This document shows positions 18,918 through 30,587 of a DNA stretch of 38,169 nucleotides, piece after piece (position 1 is the first letter of the stretch; every line of letters starts with the position of its first letter). A program made the translations under genes and the position numbers. Source of the DNA: Heterotrichella gracilis (taxonomy: Eukaryota; Sar; Xanthophyceae; Tribonematales; Xanthonemataceae); contig JAULBX010027330.1 of NCBI GenBank assembly GCA_032358255.1, positions 1 through 38,169 on the forward strand, written 5' to 3'. Under the pieces are notes generated by a model, which had not been told where the DNA came from, searched no databases, and saw only the letters and a list, made by a program, of their open reading frames with translations.

Positions 18918-19882
18918 CGGGTGAAACCAGGCAGCAGTGGGGGAGATGTCAACTAGGGGTGGGTGAAAGTCTCCTCGAAGTATGCCTGGTCTGCGGAATG
19001 TTTTGGTAGCAGCCAGATTGTGCCTAATGCTAGGCAAGCAGCAGAACTCGTCGGCTCTTGACTAGAGGAGGTGGGGTAGTAGTGAGTAGGCTATGCCAAC
19101 ATGCTATTCTGACCCGCACAGCTGGAAAAACTTTGTGTGTGCAGAGGTAGGTACAAACCTAATCGGGCAGTGCGTCCTAGAGTACGAGAATACAGGCTCG
19201 CTTCTTGCAAACAACCAACTTGTATGTGGAGTGTAGCCTGTTGCACAACGGTGAATGGCCCATCTCAGAATGGGGGTGACCAAAAACCATATTGTTTTTG
19301 TCCATATAAAACAAATGCTTTTGTTTATATAATAAACAATGTACCCATATTTAGAGACGAGGCACAACAGCTAACCAGTGCCATTGACCATATGAATTAT
19401 GTCACCTTGGCACAACAATCAGACACAGCTATGAAACCGCCGATCACACCACCAACGGCGTGAACACATTGCATGTCATTGGCATTTATTTTTTTCTCTT
19501 TTCATTGTTGACCGACAGGTGACCTGCCAGAAGTCCACACGTTGCCAAGCCTGCTGTCCTGGCACTGCTCACACCAACCCTGCACGTGCGATTTCAAAGT
19601 GCTGTGAGTTTTAAGTAACCCAAGGGTAAACCTCTAGGACACCATGCCGATACCTCATAGAGTACTTGGTAACGTTACAATTCTAAACAGATACACAGCC
19701 CACTAAGGGTTGCTGTGCACGGTCCTGTGGGAACTGCTCACCACACAATCCATTGAGCAATAGAGTATACAAAGCATGACATTGTCACCCACAACAGGAC
19801 AGCTAAAGTCGTTCTGGGGAAAAGGTTGGAACCAATTGCGCAACATTGGTGGTGCCCGTGTTGGTACACACCACGTTTTGTC
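18918..19882. other. Intergenic between CCDC12 and the first F-box gene
   Basis: It should contain the CCDC12 promoter and the 3' region of F-box gene A. I see no gene, no telomeric tract and no strong repeat. A plus-strand open frame at 19137-19463 has no features and is likely chance. Confidence 0.55.
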
Positions 19883-21801
19883 TCAAGCTACACCCCCCAC
19901 TGGCCCCATGCCACGCAGCCCCTGCCCCATCAACCCCTTTAGTTTGGCTGCCAGCTGCTCGGGTGGGCACCACAGGCCAGGGTGGGCATGCGAGTCAAAG
20001 GAATGCACCGTGGCACGCACCACCCTCCCCGGGCCCTGGGGTTGCGGTAGCTGCCTTGACACCAGGTATGCATGCGCGGTGTGACAGTGCGCCCATTAAT
20101 CAGTGACACGCCAATTAAGGCTGGTGAGTGCAGACAGCAGGCTGATGTGACCACCGAAACGTTCTCCAGATGCTCATCCAGATGCTCATTCATCGGGTGG
20201 GGGTACCTCAGCAAACTCCAGGTGGCGGAGGCGGGTGAGCGCCGCTGCGGCTTGTGGGAGCCTGGCTGCATCTGAGGAGGGTCCATTGGGGCTGACTAGG
20301 TAGCGCAGGGAGAGGGAGGTGAGGGCGGTGAGGCGGGAGAGGGCGGCCAACGAGGCGGCGCCAGCTGTGCACATGGTCGCCCCTCGTACAGCCAGGTTGG
20401 CCAGGTTGGGCAGCGTGGAGGGCAGGGCGTCCACCCTTGCAAGCAGGATGGGCGATGTAGGTTGGCAATTGCACCCAAAGCTGAGGCTGCGCAGGCTGGT
20501 GCTGGGGGCGATGGGCAGCATGATGGGGGTTATTTTGTCCAGGCCCTGTGTGAAAGAAGCTAGTTCCTGTTCCATGCGGATAGCGAGCTCCTCCAGGTGA
20601 GGGAAGCATGCGAGGTTGCTTGGGCAGAAGAGATTGTGCAGCTTCAAGGTTGTGAGGGCTGTCAGCGCCTGCAGCTGGTCGGAGATGCCCTGGAGCTGCG
20701 CATGCTGCTGCTCAGCCTGTGCTGCTGGCAAGTCATAGATAGCAAACACGAAGTTGGTTATCTCTAAGTGCTGCAGCTGCGTCAGGCCCGCCAGGTGCAC
20801 AATTTCAGAACCCATTGCCTCCACAGTATGGGCCAGACCGAGCGGAAGGTCCATATCCATGCCCCAGTGCAGCCGAGTGACGTGCACAAAGCTACGGAGG
20901 TTAGACAAAAGATCAGGCGGCATGGAAGCCACTTCAAGCACACGAAGCCCACTCAGCCCACTTGCAGCCCTGCCCACGCAAATCAAGGTGGCCTGTTGCA
21001 TCTGGCAGTGCGGGGAGCCATTGTAGCGGTCCAAATGCCCCACTGCCAGGTGGCGCACAGAAAATAGGCGGGGCAGCAGCCAGGTCATGAAGCCTGTGCT
21101 GTCAAACAGATCGCAAAAGCCGCCAGGCGGGGATTCGGTCGAGAGCCAGCCCATGCTTGAAACCTGGAACAACACAGGCATCGCATAAGCAAGGCATCTG
21201 CACTTTTTTTACTTTCTTTCACCTTATTCAAATACGAAGGCGGTGAATATATGCTGAAAATGATCGTATTACCGGTTCAATCAGATCAAGTAAAACATTA
21301 CAGCAGAGTTGCACAGCAGGCACTGTGGTCACCATTACGATTTTAGCAACAGGATTGCCGCACTTTGGCCATAACATAAATGGGCTGACGAGAAGCCACA
21401 CAATGCACTTGCACAGTGGGCACGCATGACATGTACCTAGGTTGATATGTGGGCCTTACATATTAACACCTTGGTAACAGTAGGCCAAGGTAATATGGAC
21501 AGCTGCATGCTTGTGAAAGCATGGCAGCACACTGGAATGCAACGCGGGTCTCCTCCAAAATATAGGCAGGCAGGCAGTGCCCCTGCTGTGAAGTCCTGCC
21601 CAAAACTGGCCATGGCTTCCATACCTTCAGAACTTCCCACACTGACGAGGATGCCTTGCTCATCTGGTGCCATGCCTTGCACACCAGGGGCACTGCCTGC
21701 ACACGTTCTTTCAAATCCACCCGGCCCAGTATGAGCAGCAGGAGTGCGTCAGGTAGATCATGGATGCTTGTGGCACCTTCCTGTTGCTCCATCTTGGCCA
21801 T
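19883..21801 (-). CDS. F-box / leucine-rich-repeat protein A
   Basis: F-box proteins recruit substrates to SCF ubiquitin ligases; the substrate is unknown. Three exons on the minus strand, all phase 0: 21625-21801, 20207-21163 and 19883-20035 (428 residues). Residues about 14-50 form the F-box (IHDLPDALLLLILGRVDL, then VPLVCKAWHQM). The long second exon carries degenerate leucine-rich repeats (LRVLEVAS, LQHLEITN, LTTLKLHN, LRSLSFG, LTSLSLR). The last exon encodes VHSFDSHAHPGLWCPPEQLAAKL, a C-terminal motif shared with paralogues B and C. An in-frame ATG at 21912 would add 37 residues; I chose 21801 because it aligns with the start of B. Relative to B it lacks roughly 150 residues before the C-terminal motif. 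Confidence 0.8.
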
Positions 21802-22841
21802 TCTATCCGAACTGGAAAACCTTCTCTCAAGCCTATCCAGCAGTTCCAATAGGACACGTACGCGCACAACCCCGCCAGGGAGCGACTGGGTGCTAAGGGG
21901 TCCTTGCTCCATCTCGCTCGGTCTAGCACAGGGTTGTAGGTTACCCCGGTGCTACTAGCCAGTCACGCAGGTGCCCAAACTGCATGGGGGGAATGCTGAG
22001 GGTGGTGGCGCAAAGTACAACGGGGTTCTGAAAAACTCAGGGCATTCATAAGTAGTTTGAAGGGTTGAGGAGGTTTAGGCAGCCATATGACTCTTGCAGC
22101 AGGGCAAGGCATATGCATGCATGCAGACATGCCACCGTATTCCGAAACACTGTATTCCGTCCACACGGGACCATTCACAGAGACCTGAAGGAACCCAGTT
22201 CATAGCTATGTACAAAGCAAAGGATATACACAGCCTACGCACTTACAAGCACACCTTGTACGAGGGACGGCGGCAGCCTGGGAAGAGCCAATGGACGAGT
22301 GCGCGACGAGTCTCACTCCAAACCAAAGTAAGCGCGCAGCATCGGTCCTTCTCACATTGGTTTGCTTCAACTGTACCTGTTCTGCATATGCCCGGTGTGT
22401 ATCCGCCAGCTTTGGGTTTCTCATCGGAAGTCAGTGCTGATACTTTTGGCGCCAACTGCCAGGGAAAAAATAAAAGTTGTTTTCAATAGTTGTTTTGAAT
22501 AGTATTTAAAACCACAAAATTGATAACAGTTTCTGCTAAAATCTAACCTACATTTGCCAAGCTGTTTCTAAGAATAATGCATACTGCCTACTTGCTCCAA
22601 AAGATGCCAGTTGGACCCTTCGAGGAGCGATATCACACATTCAATGCCCTGTCATTGAACTGCCCGGGACTACAACGTCAATAGCTCCTAGCACAGCAGG
22701 CCAAGGCAAGCAAGGGAACCCAGCCTGCTATTAGTCTCTGGAGTGATCTGGCACATAGCTAATATTGCTATGCAGCGGGCTTGCGGGCTACATCATACAT
22801 AGCAGCTGTGTCCACATGGCAACTCATCAGCATACGTTTGG
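21802..22841. other. Intergenic between F-box genes A and B
   Basis: No gene supported. It contains an ATGCATGCAT palindrome within 22109-22125 and AT-rich stretches at 22470-22560. There are no telomeric tracts. Confidence 0.55.
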
Positions 22842-24917
22842 TCAACAATTGTGCGCATTGCCACCCGCGATTGGTTCAAAGCTGTACCTTTGGTCCCCAA
22901 GCCTTGCCAAGTGGCGCCTGCCAGCACCTGCCAGCTTGGCCGCCAGCTGCTCGGGTGGGCACCACAGGCCAGGGTGGGCATGCGAGTCAAAGGAGTGCAC
23001 CCACTTGAGCGCTGCATGTTCACCAGGCGGCCTCACCCCCACACGCGGTGGGCACCCCTCCAGCCGCTCCCACAGCCACAAAAGCACGTCTTCCATGGCT
23101 GCCCAGTCAGTCGCAGGCTCCACGCCCACCCCTTCCTCCTCACCTTGAGCAGAAGGTATGCTGGCAATCCACTCCTCCACGTAGCAGCCAGCCACACCCA
23201 CCTCCTCTCCCCCTGGTAGCATAAACCTGTGCCACCTATGCAATCTTTGCTCTGGCTGGCACACAATCCCCACCTCCCCACCACCCACTTTGACCACAAC
23301 CGCCGCGCACGACCGCGCTACCCCGTGGCCCCGCATGCTCACCCGCACCAGCCGTGTGAGCGTGGTGATGTGATCTGGCAGCACAAGCGCACGCATACCA
23401 AGCTCGCGTCCAGACCACATGAAGGAGGTGCAGTCAAAGCCGAGGCTAGTGAGTCCAGTCAGCCGGCTGATGTGGTCCCCGATGCAGGGCTCCACATCAT
23501 CATCATATGGGCAGATGTCTAAGATGAGATCCAGGTGGCGAAGACCGGTCAGCAACGCTACCAGCTGTGGCAGCAAGTCTGCATCCAAAGAGGTGCTGAC
23601 CGGAGATTCGGGGTGGTGGTGGTGGAGGGAGAGGGAGGTGAGGGCTGTGAGACGGGAGAGGGCGGCCAATGAGGCGGCACCAGCTGGGCACATGGTCATC
23701 CACCTCAGCACCAGGTGGGTAAGGTTGGGGAGCATGGAGGGGAGGGCGTCCACCAGGGGAAGGAGGGTGAACTTTCCAGAGTAGCTGTCGCCCCCAAAGC
23801 TGAGGCTGCGCAGGCTGGTGCTGGGGGCGACGGGCAGCAGCAAGTGGCCTCCTCTGTCTTGGCCCTGTGTGAGCTTGGCCAGCGCCCGCCCCATGCGGAT
23901 ATTAAGCTCCTCCAGGTGAGGGAAGCAAGCGAGGTTGCTTGGGCAGGGCAGGTTGTGCAGCCTCAAGGTTGTGAGGGCTGTCAGCGCCTGCAGCTGGTCG
24001 GAGAAGCCTTGGATCAGCACAAGGGCAACGCGAGGACGTGGCGGTGCTTCGTACGGTCTGGAAATATCGTAAGCATAGTTTGATATTTCAAAGTGCCTCA
24101 GCTGGATCAGCGCCACCAGGTGCCAAACCCCTTTGCGCATCTGGGGCGCAACCAGCTCCAAGTCGCGAGACGCACGTGGCGACCGCGCCTTCCAGCAGAG
24201 CCGTGTGAGGTGAAAACAGCCTTCAAGTGCCCACCCCAAATCTTCAGGAAGCAGCCAATCCAGGTCCAGCACACGCAGGTGCCTCCCTGCGACATCCGTC
24301 AGTAGGCACTTGCTTATTGCCCCCTGAGTGCTTTGGCCGCCCAGAATCGAGTCCAAGCGCCCCACCGCCAGGTAATGCACAGAAGGCAGGCGGTGGCGCA
24401 GCCATAATCTGAAGCCAGGAACGTCGAAAACTGGGGGACCAGGCGGCGGCCGTGGTTGCTTACTCCAGACCCACCCCATATCCGTTCCCTGCAGATACCA
24501 CCGGTTGCGCTTAGGATAGGCACTCAGCCAGCTGGAGCAGGGTTGTACTGCGCCAGTGTGGCCATACTTGTATTGCCAATAAAGTCAGCCAGAAAACACT
24601 TGCACAGTAAGCGCTATCAGGTGGGACCAAGGAAAGATATAAAATTGGGGGCATGGTTGCGTTATGGCTCAATAGGTGTGCAAGGTTGGCGGCGCACTGG
24701 CCGAAAAGTAACGTAAAAGGAATCTCTGGAACTGCTGCGATACTGGCTCCCATACCTTCAACACCTCCCACATTGAAGAGGGTCCCTTGCTCAGCTGGTG
24801 CCATGCCTTGCACACCAGGGGGACTGCCTGAACCCGGTCCCTCAATTCCACGCGGCCAAATATGAGTTGCAGGACTGGGTCAGGGAGAGAGTGGACGGTG
24901 GCTGCACCTTGCGCCAT
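22842..24917 (-). CDS. F-box / leucine-rich-repeat protein B
   Basis: Paralogue of A and C, best preserved of the three. Two exons on the minus strand, both phase 0: 24756-24917 and 22842-24488 (602 residues). The F-box (VHSLPDPVLQLIFGRVEL, VPLVCKAWHQL) is followed, at the same intron position as in A, by leucine-rich repeats (LRVLDLDW, LRHFEISN, LTTLRLHN, LRSLSFGG, LTSLSLHH, LRHLDLIL). A C-terminal region has KVGGGEVGIVCQPEQ, WIASIP and LLWLWERLEG and ends in VHSFDSHAHPGLWCPPEQLAAKL. The conserved tail outside the LRRs may be the substrate- or partner-binding part; that is inference. Confidence 0.85.
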
Positions 24918-25453
24918 CTCGCCCAGTCAGATAGTGCGGCGATCACCCATTCTGCAGAGCAAAGGCAGCAAGCTGGGTGGGAGGTGGCACAACACATGTA
25001 GGCAAAGACCCTTTGTGAGCCTTTTGGAAGTCGAAGAGGTGCAAGAAGCCAAACTTGAGGTAGTGCAGCACGGCCATATGCATATATATGCATGCATGCC
25101 AGGATGGTAACCAGGGTTTCTACTTCAACTCAGGACACCCAAATCGTATTTGGTGCTTAAACAAGGTTAGATAGGATATGTCAGCACTTGTAGCCACACC
25201 TGGCTGGAGGGCTACACTGCATCAAGTAGTGCCTGACCACACCAGCTGTAGTGGCCTTTGCGTGGTCTGCCAATGGCGTTACTGTGTTAGCTCTTCTCTA
25301 AAGCCTTCAACTTTTATGCATATCTCTGCGTGATGCTGCAGTGGCACTTCACGCACGTTTAGCTTTCTGTGCAGGTCAGAGACAAGAAACTGGATTTTTC
25401 ACGATGTATAATAAATAGTAAGAGCAAATTTTTCGTCAAAAATTGTCAATGTT

Positions 25454-25503
25454 CTTCTGTCTGATCATGATCCTTAGCTCTTCTGTCTGATCATGATCCT
25501 TAG
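25454..25503. repeat. 26-base tandem duplication
   Basis: CTTCTGTCTGATCATGATCC occurs twice with a 26-base period. Each unit contains the palindrome TGATCA. Confidence 0.95.
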
Positions 25504-25849
25504 GTCTGATCTGGTTTTCAAACAGTTCAAAATTACTGAATGATTTGACCAACTGATCTGGATCATGTCCAAACGTTTTTTGCAAGTTCCTGTTTGCCAA
25601 AACTGCCAAAAAAGCAAGGAGGGTCTTCCTCCGCCTCAGAAACATTGCATGGGTCAGTGCGCACTGACGCACAGCAGCCTGTACTGTTCTTAATCTGCAT
25701 AAGATGGTTGAAGATGTCACACAGCATGCAGTGTCCTCCAACCAGGACTAAGCATCCAATGAACATACAATTTGCCACAAACAACCTGTGCATCCTCTGT
25801 GTTCATACTGCGACTATGCTCACCCTGTGAGTAGGGAGCTGGCAAGGTG

Positions 25850-25936
25850 AAAATAATCTGCAGCAAGCGGTTCGAACACCGCCGATCCCGCGCTGGGTGT
25901 CACACATCTCGCAATACCCAGCTGACCACTAAGCTA
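25850..25936 (-). other. tRNA-like element, possible SINE head or tRNA pseudogene
   Basis: On the minus strand an A-box-like TAGCTTAGTGG (25926-25936) precedes a B-box-like GTTCGAACC (25869-25877), followed within about 16 bases by TTTT (25850-25853), as in a Pol III unit. AGCT/AGCT could form a D stem, and GCTGGGT pairs with ACCCAGC (25916-25922 and 25892-25898). The A-to-B spacing is about ten bases too long for most tRNAs, the T loop is one base short and the acceptor ends do not pair, so it is not a normal tRNA. Confidence 0.4.
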
Positions 25937-26670
25937 ATGGCTATGTAACCTTTATGCCCAGCGCTAGTCTTTGCACGCTCAAGCATGTGAGAGCGGTCAA
26001 GTGTACGGGGACCGCCATTGCATGCACGCCTTAATGCGCTGATGCCACAATGGTGAGGGTATACACCAAGCTGAGACTGGGTTTAAAGGATACAATTTCA
26101 TCCCCGGCCCCTTTTCACTGTTCCTCTGCTTCTTCATCTTCCCATTGCTCGTCATTTGAAGTCAAAGACTGGCCACCAATCAGCCACAGTGGCACCCCCC
26201 ATGGTGTGGCTGGCGCCTTGCACAGGTCTGATTCCGTCATGGCTCCCAGCTTGGCAGCCAAGTCAGCAGGTGGGCAGTGGAGTTGCGGATGCGCCTCGTG
26301 TGGCAGGAAGGAATGCACGCAAACACCGTCAGCGCCCTCCAAATGGTTTGCAGGCGCCTTGATGCAGACATGTGGGGAGCATCCCAGCAGATTTTGCCAC
26401 GTCCACTCTAGCACATCAGCAACCGCCTGCCATTCCAACTCTCCATGTCCATATTTGCGCTCCAGCATACTCCTATGTACACAGTTGCTGAGTAGCAACA
26501 CACAAGCTTGTTTCAAAAAAAGAGTTTTCTCAACCAAATAGTCAATTCTGCAACTGTGATGGAATCGGGTAAAATAATGCACAAAATAACAAATTAAATA
26601 CTAAGTCTTGACTACATGCATACAGCAACACACCAGCCAGATGAGCAATCGACCTTGCTCCCAAAGCACC

Positions 26671-26788
26671 AGCCAGGTCTGCCAAATTTTAGAAGTTAGC
26701 AAATATGTGCATTTCAGTGAGGAAGCCACAGCCAGGTCTGCCAAATTTTAGAAGTTAGCAGGTGTGTGCATTTCAAATAATGAAGCCA
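26671..26788. repeat. 59-base tandem duplication in F-box gene C intron
   Basis: AGCCAGGTCTGCCAAATTTT starts at 26671 and again at 26730. The two units differ mainly at AAATATG versus AGGTGTG. Confidence 0.95.
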
Positions 26789-27450
26789 GAGTAGCAACCA
26801 GCCTTGCTCATGCGGCGCCAAGCACTTCCATCATGGGCCAAGTGCTTGATATAAGTGCTCAGTTATATCAAGGCTTGGTGCTCATTATACCGACTGTTGA
26901 TGTAGATGCATGGGCATGGCATACCTGCGTATAAACAGGTAGGCGCCTTCATCAGCTGGCAATAAATGATCATCGTCATCATTGTACTGTGGATCTGGAT
27001 GCGCCACACCGACCACCCCTCCTGGAACGGGCACTGTGATGTACACCATCCCATTTTTGTCTGATAGTCCAGTATAGCGTGCTTTGAGCCTCAACTCCTG
27101 CAACCATTGAGTGCATGCAGTATGGCCTAAGGATTTGCATCGCAGTAGGAATTGCCAATTCCATCTACAAAAAGACATTCAACTCCTGATGATCAAGATA
27201 AGCTTCTGGTAAGTCACCTTGTTTAATTTATAAAGGAGAATGGTCCCCATATAAGCATGTACATATAATTGAAGGGTGGTAATCTGGTAAAAAGTTGTTG
27301 AAGGATGCAATGCTGTTTGTGAGTAACAATAAGAGCCCATTGCATCCTGTCAATTCAAAGGTGCGTCGGCGACTGATGATCATTTAAAGGATGCAAGGCT
27401 AATATTCCTTGGTACCACGTACCACGTACTACACGGTCCAACCGCGAGAT

Positions 27451-27520
27451 CGGTACTACGTCCTACGCATTCCCACTGCGATATCGATACTACGTACTGC
27501 GCATTCCCACTGCGAGGTGA
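27451..27520. repeat. Short tandem repeat in F-box gene C intron
   Basis: Two units of about 35-38 bases share TACTACGT and GCATTCCCACTGCGA. A partial third TACCACGTACCACGTACTAC lies just before. Confidence 0.85.
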
Positions 27521-29021
27521 TCATCACAAGAAGAGGGGGCCAGAATCACATGGGTGAGTGAGCAATGTTAATCACACTCCATATTCATAGGTGAGCAGAT
27601 GACACTAGCTGGTACCAAGCGCCACTCACCTGGAGGCTATGCATGGTGGTGATGTCAGCCGGGAGGTACATCACTGGATCCCTGCCAGCCGCCTCCCACA
27701 TTTCTGCTAGTATGCGCAGCTCTCTGAGCTGCGTGAGGTTGGCGATGTGGCTGCCCAATGCCCATTCACGCTGGTCCTCAACCACACCCTCCCCGCTGTC
27801 AACATCATATTCCACCATGAGGAATCTCAGCTGCGTAAGGAGACCAATTGATGATGGCACCAGCTCAAGCATATTATCTGGCCAATCATTGACCTCACCA
27901 GGGGGGTTAGGGTACAGGCGCAAGGAGAGGGCGGTGAGGGATGACAATGTGGAGAGTGATGAGAAGGCTGGCTCATCAGCAGACAAAACAAACCCCTCCA
28001 AGTCCAGCTCAACAAGGCAGGGAAGGGCAGGCGGGAGGTGGCTCAGGTGTGGCATCAGAACCCCCCTCCCCGTTGTGTCCCGAAATGCCAGTTGCGTGAG
28101 GCTCTGGCAGGTGCAGACGGGCAGCGGGTACTGGCTGCCATGTGTCGCCTGCAGGGCTGCCAGGACATGCTCTGTGCTGTTCACAGATCTGACCAGGTGA
28201 GGACAGCAGTTGAGGTTGGCAGGGGAGGGCAGGCCATGCAGCGCCAGGGAGGTGAGGGCTGTCAGGCTGCTCAAGCTGTTGGCAATCCCCTGGCGGAACT
28301 CCCTGGAGTGCTCATCAATTGCAGCCCACCCACGCGCAAACTCCACATCTAATATCAGCTCCTCCAGACTTGCCAAGCTGGACAGGGACCCCACAGCTTC
28401 TGACAGCGCGGCATCGTTCACGTCACCCACCCGCACATCCAGCTGCAGGCAAGTCAGTGCGGTGCAGCTGGAAATTGATAGCAGGGTCTCGACTTCAACT
28501 GTGCCGGGGCGCAAGTGCACAAGGCTGCCAGCAGCTTTCAGCAGGGAAGTTTTGAGGCAGCTGTCGATGTCTTATGGTAGATCCAGGCGCATAACACCAG
28601 GCATGTGGCGCATGAGCCAGGAAGAGAACTTAGTGCAGAAATTCAAGCGCCGCGCTTGCCGGATTGGGCTGTCCAGCATTCCAGCCTAAGGGACGCATAA
28701 TGTGGTGGTCAGCCTCCAGGTGCAAGAAAAAAAATGGTACTCACTGTTTTAGGCACACAATTTCAAGTCACCATACAAGTGCAATATAACTTAGTGCAAA
28801 GTCTGGTGCATGCGTTGCGCTAGCAAAAGAAAAGGCAAGTGGCTGTGCCACTTGTGGCTACCTACATCGATGTCAGCCCACATGGCAGAGGGCCCCAGGC
28901 TCAGCTGATGCCATGACTTGCACACAAGCGGGACCAACCCCAGGCGCTCTTCTAGGTGGAGGTGGCCAAGCACCTGCTGGAGCACTTCTTCTGGTAAGGA
29001 GCGTATGTTTGGCTGATCCAT

Positions 29022-30587
29022 ATTGGTGGGATGGATAAGCGGTCTTGTTGCTGCTGTGTCTCTACTAAATGAATCAAGAAGGAAGGCTATGTTTCCTGCA
29101 GTGGGGGTGCGGTTGCTTTTCAGGCCATGGCATGCCGTCAAGGGTGATGAGAAAATAATAGTCCTATTTTTATCTGATTACCCTTGATGCCGTGTGAAAG
29201 CAGGGCTGGGAAAAACTTGGAAATTATGTGTATAAATAGGTGCTGGAATAACGGGGCCTGATGTAATGCACGCAGTTGTACCTAAGTGCGTTTCAGACAA
29301 GAGATAAGGGAGGCAGACAGGCCGGCATGTGTATGCATGTGCAAGGAGGGGTTGCCTGGCCTGGCCTGATGTGGCACCTGACAGCAGGGTGCAAAAGCTT
29401 AAACTTTCGAAGCGCAAGACTCACGTTTCAAGGCGCATATGTCCTGCGCCTCACCCGCTGATGGGCACTGGCAACGAGGAGGATGCCAACGGATGTCAAC
29501 GGACGCCAATGTGAAAATATTTAGTGATCAACGACCTATTTCCCGAGTGACAGGAGGGCTTGAAAGTGAAACATACTGAAATGGCATCGGTCACTATCTA
29601 TTTTGCTGACAGTCGACTGCAGTATGCATGCGATAGCGAATAATAAAGTGCAACGTTAAAAAAGAATATTCTAATCAGTTTTGTCGGGAAAGACTTCGGA
29701 TTGGGTTGACTTTCCATCAACTTTCTTCAGCCATCGTCCTAATGCATAAATAATGATAGGAGCAAAGGTATACAACCTGCTGCTCTAGATCTACTTGATT
29801 CGCGGTGTGGCATGTATGTGGAATGCATGCATGTGCACAAAGACCCTGCACTCAGCCTGCACTTGGAAACGAGCAGAGTCATTCCTGTGAGCGGCCATTT
29901 TCTACCGATAGGTGTGCGTTTTTGGTAGTTTTGGACTCCCGGGCATATTGCACGCATACCATTTCCCTTGACCATTCAAAATCGTTTTGTATTGCCTGCC
30001 TGCCTTTCCATGTACCCATGGCAAGATTGCAACAGGCAATACGGTCTAACTTGCCTGCTACATACTTCAATTTGAAGAAGAAAATACACACCCGAGTACA
30101 GGGGGGCTGGGGGTAAATATACTGTATGCTGGCATTGCAACGATCTCAACACACTATGTGCCAAGCAGTTTGGTCCTTTCATATGTTCATTTCTGCAAGA
30201 CGAAGCCTATAAATAATTATGAATGGCGTATGGCAGTGGCCCCCGGCTTCCATAAAGGGCTGTGGTGCAAAAAAAAGGAAATGACATAAAATCTAATACG
30301 GCGGCGCCCCACTACATATAGCAGGCAGTCCACTACATACAGCAGGCAGTCCACTACATACAGCAGGCACACCTTGTAGAGATGATGGCCGTGGCAGATG
30401 TTGTTTCAGCATCACTTTAACAGCTAGTGCGTGTTACGTGCTTTTAACAAACCTTAAAACCTAAACAGGTGGGTGGTCTCTCCAAAACAACCCATGTTGG
30501 CTAGCTGGCATTGCATAACAGACTGGAAGGGAAAATGGTCATGTTCTCTAGGCTCAATTCTGTGCATCAGCTGTGCCCACTTGCGCG
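29022..30587. other. Intergenic between F-box gene C and ELP6
   Basis: No gene supported. It includes ATGCATGCAT at 29823-29832, related TATGCATG motifs near 29333 and 29623, AT-rich stretches, and three 21-base tandem units at 30309-30371. Confidence 0.55.
30309..30371. repeat. Three 21-base tandem units
   Basis: CCACTACATACAGCAGGCAG recurs at 30309, 30330 and 30351 with one or two changes. Confidence 0.95.

Larger units (their letters stand above)
24918..26114. other. Intergenic between F-box genes B and C
   Basis: No protein gene supported. Contents: an ATGCATGCAT palindrome inside an extended run at 25075-25098, a 26-base tandem duplication at 25454-25503, and a tRNA-like element at 25850-25936. 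Confidence 0.6.
26115..29021 (-). pseudogene. F-box / leucine-rich-repeat gene C with an in-frame stop
   Basis: Paralogue of A and B. Five exons join in phase on the minus strand: 28866-29021, 27630-28685, 26925-27097 and 26115-26472, the second carrying an in-frame TAA at 28572-28574 (about 580 codons in all; four exons if the stop is simply read as a mutation). The F-box is IRSLPEEVLQQVLGHLHL, then VPLVCKSWHQL. Leucine-rich repeats follow (LTCLQLDV, LEELILDV, LTSLALHG, LVELDLEG, LTALSLRL, LRELRILA). Exons 3-4 match the B tail and end with VHSFLPHEAHPQLHCPPADLAAKL in shortened consensus. Apart from the stop, 37 codons into exon 2, frames and splice sites are intact. It is either a recent pseudogene, a sequencing error or a truncated F-box-only product. 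Confidence 0.65.

Noticed and set aside
20754-21067. Plus-strand frames inside the F-box/LRR genes
   Set aside because: Antisense shadows of LRR coding exons, with no splice or domain support.
28572-28574. Reassigned stop codon (TAA read as an amino acid)
   Set aside because: No other assigned exon has an internal TAA, and other genes here end at normal stops (TAG in P5 and ELP6, TGA in CCDC12 and the F-box genes).
30309-30371. CRISPR-like array from three 21-base repeats
   Set aside because: Units are directly adjacent with no spacers, and the genome is eukaryotic.
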